Assembly (NCBI GenBank): GCA_965279355.1
Contig: OZ257155.1
Span: 744,001 to 808,000 of the forward strand
Direction: 5' to 3'
Length of the DNA: 64,000 nt
Source of the DNA: G965279355 sp965279355
GTDB taxonomy: Bacteria; Pseudomonadota; Alphaproteobacteria; CACIAM-22H2
The position numbers and the translations under genes were made by a program. The notes beneath the pieces are model-generated. The model saw only the letters and a program-made list of their open reading frames with translations, searched no databases and had not been told where the DNA came from. Below are positions 1 to 8,917 of this stretch, one piece after another; positions within the stretch are counted from its first letter, which is position 1; every line of letters begins with the position of its first letter.

Positions 1-234
1 CTGCACGCCCTGCTCCGCGCAGGCGAGCGAGAACTGCATGGCGCCGAACAGATTGCCGGTATCGGTGATCGCCACCGCCGGCATGCGCTCGCGCACGACC
101 TGCGTGATGAGGTTGGCGGCGCGCTCGGCGGGCGTCGCTTTTTCGAGATCGCTCTTGCCGCCGATGCGCACCGCGCCTTCGGCCAGCGAATAGGCGGTCC
201 GGACGCGAAGATGGACAAAATCGGCGTGGCTCAT
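1..234 (-). CDS. dnaE: DNA polymerase III alpha subunit, N-terminal fragment
   Basis: This is the catalytic subunit of the replicative polymerase, but only its first 78 codons are in the window; the gene runs off the left edge. The start ATG is at 234. The visible protein has the typical DnaE opening, with H-L-R-V-R-T-A-Y-S-L near the N-terminus, followed by the first part of the PHP domain (A-I-T-D-T-G-N-L-F-G-A-M). The family is recognised by this conserved opening. In many alphaproteobacteria dnaE lies directly after lolD; here about 5.4 kb separates them. Confidence 0.93.
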   Translation of the reverse strand, partial: MSHADFVHLRVRTAYSLAEGAVRIGGKSDLEKATPAERAANLITQVVRERMPAVAITDTGNLFGAMQFSLACAEQGVQ

Positions 235-288
235 CGTCTCTACTTAAGTCGTCCGGACGGCTGCGTCACTGTGGATATCCGCAGCGCC

Positions 289-810
289 CTATCGGCGCGT
301 CGGTAACGGGCTCTGATCGATCGGGCCGCCGCGCGGAGACGCTACCGGAGCGCCACCGCCCGATCCAAAGGTGGACATGCCACCCTGCGCGCGCGGGTTC
401 ATCCAGAAATCGATCTGCGAACCGCCGAAGCGCTGGCCGGTGACCTGGATTGTCGCGATCCGGTTGTCGAGCTGATAGGACAGCACGCTGGTCGACGACC
501 GCACGCTGGTCAGCTCAGTCCAGCCAAGCCGCGTCATCTCGCGTTTGTAGAAATCGTATGTCTCGCCGACGCCCATCGATGTCGAGAGCGCGATGCGTCC
601 GATCCAGTCCTTGTCGACGCCGAACACGATGGTGCGATCGAGATCGATCGTGTTGCTGCCCGGCATCGGGATGTCGGTGAACCGGGCGAAGCCGGCGATC
701 ATCTCGCCCGGCGGCGCGGGCGTCGGCGTCGGATTGCTCGCGAGCATCGTGCAGGCCGACAGAACCGCAGCCGCTGTCACGGCTGTCAAAATCTGAACCG
801 GCGCCCTCAT
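289..810 (-). CDS. putative outer-membrane or periplasmic lipoprotein, unknown function
   Basis: The 173-aa protein has a short signal peptide and a lipobox L-S-A-C with the lipidated Cys at about residue 20, so it is probably exported and lipid-anchored. I chose the ATG at 810 because it puts the signal peptide at the N-terminus and has a purine-rich GGGGGA stretch about 9 bases upstream; an upstream start at 912 would bury the signal. The mature part has a compact region around F-Y-K-R-E-M-T-R-L-G-W, then a low-complexity Gly/Ser/Pro tail. I do not recognise the family. It sits between dnaE and the divergent liv operon. Confidence 0.72.
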   Translation of the reverse strand: MRAPVQILTAVTAAAVLSACTMLASNPTPTPAPPGEMIAGFARFTDIPMPGSNTIDLDRTIVFGVDKDWIGRIALSTSMGVGETYDFYKREMTRLGWTELTSVRSSTSVLSYQLDNRIATIQVTGQRFGGSQIDFWMNPRAQGGMSTFGSGGGAPVASPRGGPIDQSPLPTRR

Positions 811-1005
811 TCCCGCATCCCCCGAGTCGGTCTTTACCGCTTCAGTGTTCTCCGCGCCCATGGGCGGGTCAAGCATCCGGCGGGCGCCGCGACCGACCAC
901 CCTTCCGGACACTTGATTACGTCAACAAATCGCTTTGTTTCGGCCGGCACTTTGCTATCGTGCGGGCAACTAAAACGTCTTTAACGACCTAGGGAGTGAA
1001 ACCTC

Positions 1006-2151
1006 ATGTTCCATAAGCTTTTCGGCGTCGGTCTGCTGGCGGCGTTTGCCGCGGTTGCCGTACCGGCCCATGCCCAGGAAACGGTCAAGATCGGCGTCCT
1101 GACCGACCGCACCGGCGGCGCCAAGTTCTACGCCGAGCCGGTGACCGAGGGCATCATCCTCGGCATCGAAGAGATCAACGCCAAGGGCGGCATCCTCGGC
1201 AAGAAGGTCGAGCTGATCATCGAAGACGACCAGAACGTCCCCGACGTGTCTGCCACCAAGGCGCGCAAGCTGGTCGATTCAGGCGTGGTCTTCATGATGA
1301 GCAACTCGGCCTCACCGGTGACGCTCCAGGCCTCGACGGTTTCGCTGGAGACCAAAACGCCGCACATGACGCCGGCCAACTCGGCCGACTTCCTCACCAC
1401 GCGGCTTCAGAACCCGTATTTCTGGCAGACCGGCCCGCTAGCCTCGCAGCAGTTCGCGACGCTGATGTCCTTCGTCAAGGCCCGCAACTTCAAGACCGTG
1501 GCGCTGGTCACCGACAATTCCGAGCTCGGCCTCGCCAATGCCGGATCGTTCCGCACCGGCTTCGAGAAGCTCGGCATCAAGATCGTTTCCGACGAAGTCA
1601 TTCCCGGCGGCACCACCACGGCCATTCCGCAGATGCAGAAGATCCGCGCCGGCAATGTCGACGCGATCTTCCAGGCCGGCGTGCTCGGTCCGGAAATGGC
1701 GCTGTTCTTCAAGGCCTACCATGAACTCGGTCTGAAGCAGCCGGTGCTGGGGTCGTACAACCTGTCGATCCCCGCTTATCTGACCATCGCCAAGGACCTG
1801 ATGAACGGCGTCGCCTTCATCGACGGCTTCGACCAGGACAAGCCGGAAGCCAAGGCGTTCATCGAAGCCTACAAGAAGCGGTACAATAAGGATCCGTTCT
1901 CTCTGCATGCCTACGGTTACGACGCCGCCTATCTGGTTGCCGACGCCATCAAGCGCGCGGGCACGACCACGGACAAGGAAAAGATCCGGGCCGCGATGCA
2001 GGCCACGAAGGGCTGGACGGGTGCTGTCGGCGCCAAGGGATCATCGGTGACCTTCGGCGAGAAGCGCGCCGGCTTCGATCCGGACGGCGCCGTTGTGCGC
2101 ATCATCGAGAACAACAATCACGGCAAGGTCGTTCACGCCGGCACAAAGTAA
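1006..2151 (+). CDS. livK: branched-chain amino acid/amide ABC transporter substrate-binding protein
   Basis: Periplasmic type-I binding protein of the Leu/Ile/Val or amide/urea family (Peripla_BP_6). It delivers substrate to the LivHMGF importer encoded immediately downstream. The 381-aa product has a clear Sec signal peptide with predicted cleavage after A-H-A at residue 23, then V-K-I-G-V-L-T-D and N-A-K-G-G-I-L-G-K-K typical of the fold. AGGGAG lies 10 bases before the ATG. Substrate cannot be told from sequence; related proteins bind amino acids, amides, urea or aromatic acids. Confidence 0.93.
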   Translation: MFHKLFGVGLLAAFAAVAVPAHAQETVKIGVLTDRTGGAKFYAEPVTEGIILGIEEINAKGGILGKKVELIIEDDQNVPDVSATKARKLVDSGVVFMMSNSASPVTLQASTVSLETKTPHMTPANSADFLTTRLQNPYFWQTGPLASQQFATLMSFVKARNFKTVALVTDNSELGLANAGSFRTGFEKLGIKIVSDEVIPGGTTTAIPQMQKIRAGNVDAIFQAGVLGPEMALFFKAYHELGLKQPVLGSYNLSIPAYLTIAKDLMNGVAFIDGFDQDKPEAKAFIEAYKKRYNKDPFSLHAYGYDAAYLVADAIKRAGTTTDKEKIRAAMQATKGWTGAVGAKGSSVTFGEKRAGFDPDGAVVRIIENNNHGKVVHAGTK

Positions 2152-2183
2152 GCGCCGATCCGACCGATAGAATGAGATAACCA

Positions 2184-2208
2184 GGCGGCGGGTTGCAAAC
2201 CCGCCGCC
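2184..2208 (+). terminator. strong intergenic hairpin between livK and livH
   Basis: A 9-bp perfect stem (GGCGGCGGG/CCCGCCGCC) with a 7-base loop lies 32 bases after the livK stop and is followed by a weak pyrimidine-rich run, not a true poly-U tail. In ABC operons such hairpins commonly protect the binding-protein mRNA or partly attenuate the permease genes; here that is inference. The hairpin also argues against a livH start at the TTG in its loop. Confidence 0.6.
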
Positions 2209-2249
2209 TCTTCATTCAAACCCGACCAAGACGCCCCGTCCGATACGCG

Positions 2250-3131
2250 ATGTCAGACTTTCTCGATATCCTGGTGACATCAACTGCCAGCGGCTGCATT
2301 TACGGGCTGATGGCGCTGTCGTTCCTGCTCGCCATCCGTCCGACCGGCGTCATTAATTTTGCCGTCGGCGAATGGGCGGCGGCCGGTGCCTTCATCGCCC
2401 TCGTCGTTACGACATGGCTGAACCTGCCCTTCCTCGCTTCCTTCTTCGCCGTACTCATCATCATGTTCGCGCTCGGCTGGGCGACCGAATTCGCGACGGT
2501 GCGGCCGCTGGTGGAGCGTGGTGCGCCCCTGCTCGCCCCCATCCTGGTGCTGCTTGCCGTCCTCGTGATCATTCGCGAAGTGATCGGCCTCATCTTCGGG
2601 CCGGACCAGTTCGCACTGGGGTATCCCTTCGGCTTCCGGCGCGTCCAGCTCGGCCCGGTCGGCGGGTCGCCGCAGAACTTCTTCATCATCAGTACGACCT
2701 TCGCCGTATTCATTGCCGTCTGGCTGTTCTTCGAGCGCACGGTCTGGGGGCGCGCTTTCGAGGCCGTGGCGATCAACCGCCGCGCCGCATCGCTGATGGG
2801 CATCAATCTCAGCCGCGTCGCCGCCCTCTCCTTCGCCGGCAGCGCCGCCTGCGCCGGCCTGGCCGGTCTCCTTGTCGGCCCCATCACATCCGTGCACTGG
2901 CAGATGGGCCTGACCCTCGCCATCCAGGGCTTCTCCGCGCTGGTCGTCGGCGGCGTCGGCCGGGTCGAGGGCGCGCTGCTGGGCGGCATCGTGCTGGCGC
3001 TGGCCGAGCAGCTGACGCAGCGTTATGCGCCGATCCCCTCGGGGCTGGCGCTCGGCGTGCCGTTCCTGCTGCTGATCGTGTTCCTGATCGTGCGCCCGAG
3101 CGGCCTGCTCAAGGCGCGTGAGGCCCGCTGA
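2250..3131 (+). CDS. livH: branched-chain amino acid ABC transporter permease LivH
   Basis: Inner-membrane permease of the Liv-type importer, 293 aa, with about eight hydrophobic helices. The opening (T-S-T-A-S-G-C-I-Y-G-L-M-A-L, then R-P-T-G-V-I-N-F-A-V-G-E) is the usual LivH signature. The ATG at 2250 is preferred because it starts the conserved sequence; it has only a weak ribosome site. The stop overlaps the livM start by one base (TGATG), implying translational coupling. It forms the transmembrane channel with LivM. Confidence 0.92.
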   Translation: MSDFLDILVTSTASGCIYGLMALSFLLAIRPTGVINFAVGEWAAAGAFIALVVTTWLNLPFLASFFAVLIIMFALGWATEFATVRPLVERGAPLLAPILVLLAVLVIIREVIGLIFGPDQFALGYPFGFRRVQLGPVGGSPQNFFIISTTFAVFIAVWLFFERTVWGRAFEAVAINRRAASLMGINLSRVAALSFAGSAACAGLAGLLVGPITSVHWQMGLTLAIQGFSALVVGGVGRVEGALLGGIVLALAEQLTQRYAPIPSGLALGVPFLLLIVFLIVRPSGLLKAREAR

Positions 3132-4090
3132 TGCGGAAAGCAGTTCTCTGGATCGGGGCGATTGTCGTTCTCAGCGCGATCCCCTTCATGCTCGGCAGCT
3201 ATCAGGGCGACATGTATCGCAAGCTGCTGCTCTGGGTAACCCTGGCGCTCAGCTACAATTTCCTCTTCGGCATCGCCGGACAGGTGTCGTTCTCGCATTT
3301 CGCATTCTACGGCGTCGGCGCTTACGGTGTCGTCATCCTGTGGAACAAACTGGGCGTCCCGCTCCCGCTCGCCATTGCGGGCGCCGTGGCGCTCTGCGTG
3401 ATCATCTCGCTGATCGTCGCCGTCGCGGCGACACGCCTCGAAGGCTTTTACCTCGCTCTGGCGACGCTGGCGCTGGCGCAGCTCTTTCTGGTCGTCCTCA
3501 TCGAAGGCGGTGCCCTGACGGGCGGGGCCGGTGGCATCCAGCGCTATGGCCTGCCGCCGGTGTTCGGCTTCCGCATGACCGGCCCGACCTACACGATCCT
3601 CATCGTCCTCCTCCTTGTCGGCACGCTCGCGGTGCTGCGACAGCTCGACCGTTCGTGGTTCGGCCGCGCCTGTCGTGCCGTGCGCGACAATCCGCAGGCG
3701 GCGGCCGCGATGGGCGTCGATGTGCGATGGATCAAGATCGCCGCGTTCACCCTGACCAGCACGCTGGCCGGCATTGCCGGCGTCGTCTACGCCTTCGTCG
3801 ACAACAACGTGGCGCCGACCAGCTTCAATCTCGACAAGGCATTCCTGCTGCTGTTCATGGTGATCATCGGCGGCACGGGACGGCATTCCGGGGCCATCAT
3901 CGGCGCGATCCTGCTCTACATGGCGCCGTTCGTTCTCGAAGGTTATATCGGCCATCATCATCCGCTGGTGTTCGGCATCATCATGCTGGTCGCCATCCTC
4001 TACCAGCCGGACGGGCTGATCGGCGCCTATGACGCCCTGCGGCGCCGGCTGGGCCGCGGCAAAACGGCACCGGCGGGCGCGAAGCCATGA
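3131..4090 (+). CDS. livM: branched-chain amino acid ABC transporter permease LivM
   Basis: Second inner-membrane permease of the importer, 319 aa. The family motif G-Q-V-S-F-S-H-F-A-F-Y-G-V-G-A-Y is present near residue 50, as is the cytoplasmic EAA-like loop around C-R-A-V-R-D-N-P-Q-A-A-A-A-M-G-V. It overlaps livH by one base and livG by four bases (ATGA), so the genes are read as one coupled operon. Length is normal for the family. Confidence 0.93.
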   Translation: MRKAVLWIGAIVVLSAIPFMLGSYQGDMYRKLLLWVTLALSYNFLFGIAGQVSFSHFAFYGVGAYGVVILWNKLGVPLPLAIAGAVALCVIISLIVAVAATRLEGFYLALATLALAQLFLVVLIEGGALTGGAGGIQRYGLPPVFGFRMTGPTYTILIVLLLVGTLAVLRQLDRSWFGRACRAVRDNPQAAAAMGVDVRWIKIAAFTLTSTLAGIAGVVYAFVDNNVAPTSFNLDKAFLLLFMVIIGGTGRHSGAIIGAILLYMAPFVLEGYIGHHHPLVFGIIMLVAILYQPDGLIGAYDALRRRLGRGKTAPAGAKP

Positions 4091-4864
4091 CCGCCCTCCT
4101 CACCGTGCGCGGGCTGCGCAAGGCATTCGGCGGCCTGACCGCGGTCGATACGCTCGATTTCGATCTGGCGCCGGGTGAAATCCTCGGCCTGATCGGTCCG
4201 AACGGCGCCGGCAAGACCACGACGTTCAGCATGATCGCCGGCGCTCAGACGCCAACGGCCGGCACGATCGAATTCGACGGAGAACCGATCCACGGATTGC
4301 CGCCACACCAGATCGCGCGGCGCGGCATCATGCGGACGTTCCAGCACAACATGCCGTTCGCCGGCATGTCGTTGACCGATAACGTACTGGTCGGCGGCGA
4401 CGCGAAGCTCGGCGCCAGCCTGTGGAACGTGATCTTCGGGACATCGACCGCGCGCGCCGCCGAGGCACTCGAGCGCCGCAAGGCAGAGGAACTGATCGAG
4501 TTTGTCGGGCTGGGCAATGCGATCGACCAGAGCGTCACCACCCTCTCCTTCGGCCAGGGTCGCCTGCTTGAAGTCGCCCGCGCGATGGCCGGCCAGCCCA
4601 AGATCATCATGTTCGACGAACCGGCTGCCGGTCTCACGCCGGACGAAACCGAACGGCTAGGACGGATCATCCGCGACATCGCGGCGCGCGGCATCGCCGT
4701 GCTTCTGATCGAGCACGACATGAACTTCCTGCTGCCGCTCGCGCATCGCGTGGTGGTGCTGAATTTCGGCAAGAAAATCGCTGACGGTTCACCGGCGACC
4801 ATCCGGGACAACCCGGCCGTGATCGACGCGTATCTCGGCGAACCCGTGCTTCCGGTGCGGCCCA

Positions 4865-4872
<8 letters not shown>
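4087..4872 (+). CDS. livG: branched-chain amino acid ABC transporter ATPase LivG
   Basis: Cytoplasmic ATPase of the Liv importer, 261 aa. Walker A is G-P-N-G-A-G-K-T-T near residue 38, the signature region is T-L-S-F-G-Q-G-R-L-L-E (a variant of LSGGQ typical of many LivG proteins), Walker B is I-I-M-F-D-E-P-A-A-G-L, and the switch His is in I-E-H-D-M. It overlaps livM by four bases and livF by eight, and pairs with LivF as the ATPase heterodimer. Confidence 0.93.
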
Positions 4873-5584
<712 letters not shown>

Positions 5585-5605
5585 CGCGCAGGTCACCCCG
5601 GCCAG

Positions 5606-6286
5606 TTACACCGGCACCAGCAACCCGTCGCGCAACGTCACCATGCGGTCCATGCGGCGCGCGAGTTCGGGATTATGGGTCGCGATCAGCGCTGCAAGCC
5701 CGGTTGTGCGAACCAGGCCAAGCAACTCCTTGAATACAACCTCGGCGGTCGCGGGGTCGAGATTGCCGGTCGGCTCGTCGGCCATCAGCACGCGCGGGCG
5801 GTTGGCAATGGCACGCACGATGGCAACGCGCTGCTGTTCGCCGCCGGACAGCTTGGCCGGACGGTGGGTTTCCCGCTGCGCCAGGCCCATATGCGCCAGC
5901 AGCTCGCGGGCGCGGGCGCGGGCCTCGCCGCGCGGCGTCTCATTGACCATCATCGGGATCATGACGTTCTCGAGCGCCGAGAATTCCGGCAGCAGATGGT
6001 GGAACTGATAGACGAAGCCCAGCGTGCGCCGGCGCAGCATCGTGCGCGCCGTGTCATCGAGCCCCTTGCACGATGTGCCATCAACCAGAACATCCCCGCC
6101 GTCGGGACGTTCGAGCAGGCCCGCGATATGCAGCAAGGTGGACTTGCCGGCACCCGACGGACCGACCATTGCCACGCATTCGCCGGGCTGAATCTCAAGC
6201 GACGCGCCGCGCAGGATCACGAGTTCCGCTCCGGCCTGATGGAAGCGGCGTTCGACCTTGTCGAGAACCAGCGCCGGGTTACTCAT
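5606..6286 (-). CDS. lolD: lipoprotein-releasing ABC transporter ATPase LolD
   Basis: ATPase of the LolCDE-type machine that extracts lipoproteins from the inner membrane and hands them to LolA. The product is 226 aa, the usual size. Walker A is G-P-S-G-A-G-K-S-T, the signature is L-S-G-G-E-Q-Q-R-V-A-I, and Walker B is V-L-M-A-D-E-P-T-G-N-L-D. The ATG at 6286 is chosen because it overlaps the lolC stop by eight bases and starts the family sequence; an in-frame extension to 6397 would lie inside lolC. Confidence 0.94.
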   Translation of the reverse strand: MSNPALVLDKVERRFHQAGAELVILRGASLEIQPGECVAMVGPSGAGKSTLLHIAGLLERPDGGDVLVDGTSCKGLDDTARTMLRRRTLGFVYQFHHLLPEFSALENVMIPMMVNETPRGEARARARELLAHMGLAQRETHRPAKLSGGEQQRVAIVRAIANRPRVLMADEPTGNLDPATAEVVFKELLGLVRTTGLAALIATHNPELARRMDRMVTLRDGLLVPV

Positions 6287-7535
6287 GGCGCAGCGCTTCC
6301 ACCGGATCGAGACGTGCCGCGCGCCAGGCGGGGTAAATCGTCGCCAGGAACGAAAGGCCGAGCGCCATCCCCACCACCTGCGCGACCTCGATCGCATCGA
6401 CCTTCGCCGGCAGACGCGAGAGGAAATAGATTTCCGGCGAGAACAGCGGCGTTCCGGTCAGCGCCTGCAGCCAGAGCCGGATCGTTTCGATATTGCTGGT
6501 GAACGCAACGCCTAGCGCGAAGCCCAGCACGGTGCCGATCACGCCGATACTGGCGCCCGACAGAAAGAAGATGCGCATGACGCTGCCCCGGGTGGCGCCC
6601 ATGGTGCGCAGGATGGCGATGTCGCGCGACTTGTCCTTCACCAGCATGATCAGGCTGGAGATGATGTTGAACGCCGCCACCACGATGATCAACGTCAGGA
6701 TCAGGAACATCACGTTGCGTTCGACCTGGATCGCGCTGAAGAAGCTGGAATTGGCCTGCTGCCAGTCGAAGATGCGGCCGAACTGGCCGACTGAATCGGC
6801 AATCGCGCGGCGCGCCTCCCAGATGCGCTCGGGATTGCGCACCATCACCTCGACGCCCGATACCTGGCCGGGCTCGAAGCGGAAGAAGATCTGGGCCGCT
6901 TCCAGCGGCATGTAGACGAAGCTGGAATCGTATTCGAACATGCCGACATCGAAGACCGCCGCCACGCGATAGGCGCGCAGGCGCGGCACCGTGCCGAAGG
7001 CGGTGACATTGCCCTGCGGCGAAATCAGCGTGATCTGGTCGCCGACCGTGATCCCGAATTTCTGCGCCATGCGAATGCCGATAAGGACCGTGTCCTCGCC
7101 CTTGAAATCGGCGAGCGTGCCGCGTGCGATCTTCGAGGCGATCAGGGTGCGCGCCTGCATGTCCTCGGGGCGGATGCCGCGGACGAGTGCGCCCGAGGCG
7201 ACGTTGTTCGCGGTGGCCATCACCTGCCCTTCGACCAGCGGTGAGGCCGACACAACGCCATCCAGCCCGCGCAGCGTCTGGGTGATGCGGTCATAATCGC
7301 CGAGCGCCCCACCCGGGCCCTGCCCATAGACGGTCAGATGTCCATTGAGGCCGAGGATGCGTCCCAGCAGCTCGGCCCGGAAGCCGTTCATCACCGCCAT
7401 GACGATGATCAGGGTCGCCACGCCAAGCGCGATGCCCAGCAGCGAAAAACCTGCGATGACGGAAATGAAACCTTCCTGCCGGCGTGCGCGCAAATAGCGC
7501 ATCGCCATCATCCGCTCGAATGCGTTGAACGCCAT
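6279..7535 (-). CDS. lolC: lipoprotein-releasing ABC transporter permease (LolC/LolE family)
   Basis: Inner-membrane permease of the lipoprotein-release system, 418 aa. It has one N-terminal helix (S-V-I-A-G-F-S-L-L-G-I-A-L-G-V-A), a periplasmic MacB-like domain, and three C-terminal helices of the FtsX type. Only one permease gene accompanies lolD, as is usual in alphaproteobacteria, where a homodimeric LolF-like permease replaces separate LolC and LolE. The opening F-E-R-M-M-A-M-R-Y-L-R-A-R-R is characteristic. It is translationally coupled to lolD. Confidence 0.93.
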   Translation of the reverse strand: MAFNAFERMMAMRYLRARRQEGFISVIAGFSLLGIALGVATLIIVMAVMNGFRAELLGRILGLNGHLTVYGQGPGGALGDYDRITQTLRGLDGVVSASPLVEGQVMATANNVASGALVRGIRPEDMQARTLIASKIARGTLADFKGEDTVLIGIRMAQKFGITVGDQITLISPQGNVTAFGTVPRLRAYRVAAVFDVGMFEYDSSFVYMPLEAAQIFFRFEPGQVSGVEVMVRNPERIWEARRAIADSVGQFGRIFDWQQANSSFFSAIQVERNVMFLILTLIIVVAAFNIISSLIMLVKDKSRDIAILRTMGATRGSVMRIFFLSGASIGVIGTVLGFALGVAFTSNIETIRLWLQALTGTPLFSPEIYFLSRLPAKVDAIEVAQVVGMALGLSFLATIYPAWRAARLDPVEALRHE

Positions 7536-7635
7536 GGACTCGTCCGGAATGGGCCTTTATGCGGGCGCGACCGTATCGCAGCGCCGCCGGGTTGTCACTG
7601 CGGGCCCTGTATGTGAATTGTGAGGCAGCCGCCGG

Positions 7636-7764
7636 CTATTTCAGCCAGTCGAGCAATCCGGCTTCCCGGCTCACAAAGAGCAGCACGCGAATGACGCCGT
7701 AGGCCAGAAGGCCGAAGACGATCGCGACCAGGAAAACCTTGAGATGGGCCCAGAGGCGAGCCAT
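7636..7764 (-). CDS. small single-span membrane protein, 42 aa
   Basis: A short frame runs from an ATG at 7764 to a TAG at 7636. The product has one hydrophobic helix of roughly residues 8-29 (F-L-V-A-I-V-F-G-L-L-A-Y-G-V-I) flanked by Arg/Lys and ends E-A-G-L-L-D-W-L-K. It lies between lolC and a hypothetical gene on the same strand, so it may be co-transcribed. I do not recognise a family. Only composition and position support it as a gene. Confidence 0.5.
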   Translation of the reverse strand: MARLWAHLKVFLVAIVFGLLAYGVIRVLLFVSREAGLLDWLK

Positions 7765-7796
7765 TGGCGCCCGCGCCGCCGCCGATCAGGCGGCGG

Positions 7797-8300
7797 TCAG
7801 GCGAGACGCGACGTGACGGCCGTGGCCTGCGCCGGCTGCATGAGCTTGCCGATCTGCCGGAACACGCCTTCGTAGAAGCTCGGCTGCTTGTAGGCGTCGA
7901 TGCTCCACGGCGATGCCGCGGCCGCGCGCAGTTCGCGGATCTTCTTCTGCAGGAAAAGATAAGTATGCGGCGCCGCATCGACCAGACGTGGCGGCGTCAT
8001 GCCAAGGCCTGCCTTGGGCAGAAAGACGGGGCCGCCCGCTTCAACCCAGGAAATCAGCAGTGCGAAATCCTCATCGAGGAATTGCTGATAGCGGGCGATA
8101 TCGTTGTCGCGCCAGAGATCGTTCACATCGGTGCCGGGCCCGCGGCGCACGCGCACGCCGATCACATTGACTTCGCCGCGGCACTGGCCGGCCATGCCGA
8201 CGTCGAACTGCCGCGTTTCATCGTCGTCAAACGCGAAGAGGAACAGCTTGCCGGCGCGCACGCGATCGCGTGTGACCATCGGGATGTCGAAGACTGGCAT
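7797..8300 (-). CDS. conserved-looking hypothetical protein, 167 aa
   Basis: The soluble 167-aa product has no signal peptide or membrane segment. It is acidic in its first third (F-A-F-D-D-D-E-T-R), with W-R-D-N-D-I-A-R-Y-Q-Q-F-L-D-E-D in the middle and a Lys/Arg-containing helix (F-L-Q-K-K-I-R-E-L-R) later. AGGGGA lies about 11 bases before the ATG. The family is not recognised. The next genes on both sides are on the same strand. Confidence 0.68.
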   Translation of the reverse strand: MPVFDIPMVTRDRVRAGKLFLFAFDDDETRQFDVGMAGQCRGEVNVIGVRVRRGPGTDVNDLWRDNDIARYQQFLDEDFALLISWVEAGGPVFLPKAGLGMTPPRLVDAAPHTYLFLQKKIRELRAAAASPWSIDAYKQPSFYEGVFRQIGKLMQPAQATAVTSRLA

Positions 8301-8366
8301 TCGCTTTCAGTTCCCCTAAACCGTGTGTCGCGGGTTCTCCGCGGCACCAGCCAAAACCGCTAACGC

Positions 8367-8681
8367 TTATCGACGGCCGCCCGTCCCGGATCCATCCAGC
8401 AGATCGAGAATGCGCCGGATCGAACGTGAATTGTCCCGGACCCGGAACGACCAGGTCTGCGTGAGCTGCCGTACCCATAGCCGCGCCGAGGCGTCCTCGG
8501 GGTTCGACTGCAGCTTGCGCTGAATATCCTCGACGGCCCGCAGATCGACTTCAGCCCGGGCGCGGTGCGCGTCGTCCTGACGGCAACCGGCGATCAGCCC
8601 GCCAAGCAGCTTGGCTGCCTCCATCGCCGGCTTTTCCTTGTCGGTATTCGCGTCTGCAGTCGTCTTGTCAGTGGTGTTCAT
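8367..8681 (-). CDS. hypothetical protein, 104 aa
   Basis: A small polar protein with an N-terminal Thr/Asp/Lys-rich stretch, then a helical region (V-E-D-I-Q-R-K-L-Q-S-N-P-E-D) and a basic C-terminus. No domain is recognised. No good ribosome site precedes the ATG at 8681, so an internal start such as the Met of M-E-A-A-K-L-L is possible. The AT-rich region upstream would be its promoter. Confidence 0.5.
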   Translation of the reverse strand: MNTTDKTTADANTDKEKPAMEAAKLLGGLIAGCRQDDAHRARAEVDLRAVEDIQRKLQSNPEDASARLWVRQLTQTWSFRVRDNSRSIRRILDLLDGSGTGGRR

Positions 8682-8704
8682 TTTAGGTCGTCAGTCTCAA
8701 ATTT

Positions 8705-8720
8705 TTCGCGAAGTCGCGAA
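8705..8720. promoter_or_regulatory. inverted repeat TTCGCGA-AG-TCGCGAA
   Basis: Two perfect 7-bp arms with a 2-bp spacer lie about 25 bases upstream of the 104-aa gene, next to an A/T-rich stretch. The geometry suits a dimeric repressor operator. No regulator is encoded next to it, so its function is unknown. Confidence 0.4.
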
Positions 8721-8857
8721 TCGAAAACATTTAAAATTTTTTCAAACTAGACCCCTTTGAGTCAAGAAATTGCTAACGCCCATTTTAATTTGTGATCTGA
8801 GGGTTTTGCGTGGTTCGAACGCGATAAGAAATCCGCAGGACTCCATCAACTTCGGAG

Positions 8858-8900
8858 TTATCCCGCGCGGGTTATCCGGAAACCTATCCACATATCCCCA
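8858..8900 (+). other. cluster of four DnaA-box-like sites
   Basis: Four same-direction sites sharing the core TATCC occur in 43 bases: TTATCCCGC at 8858, TTATCCGGA at 8872, CTATCCACA at 8884 and ATATCCCCA at 8892. The last two differ from the DnaA consensus TTATCC(A/C)CA at one position. About 100 bases away lies an A/T-rich tract (8728-8760). This could be an origin-like or DnaA-regulated region, or chance; no origin marker genes are nearby. Confidence 0.3.
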
Positions 8901-8917
8901 GGAATGAAGACCACAGG

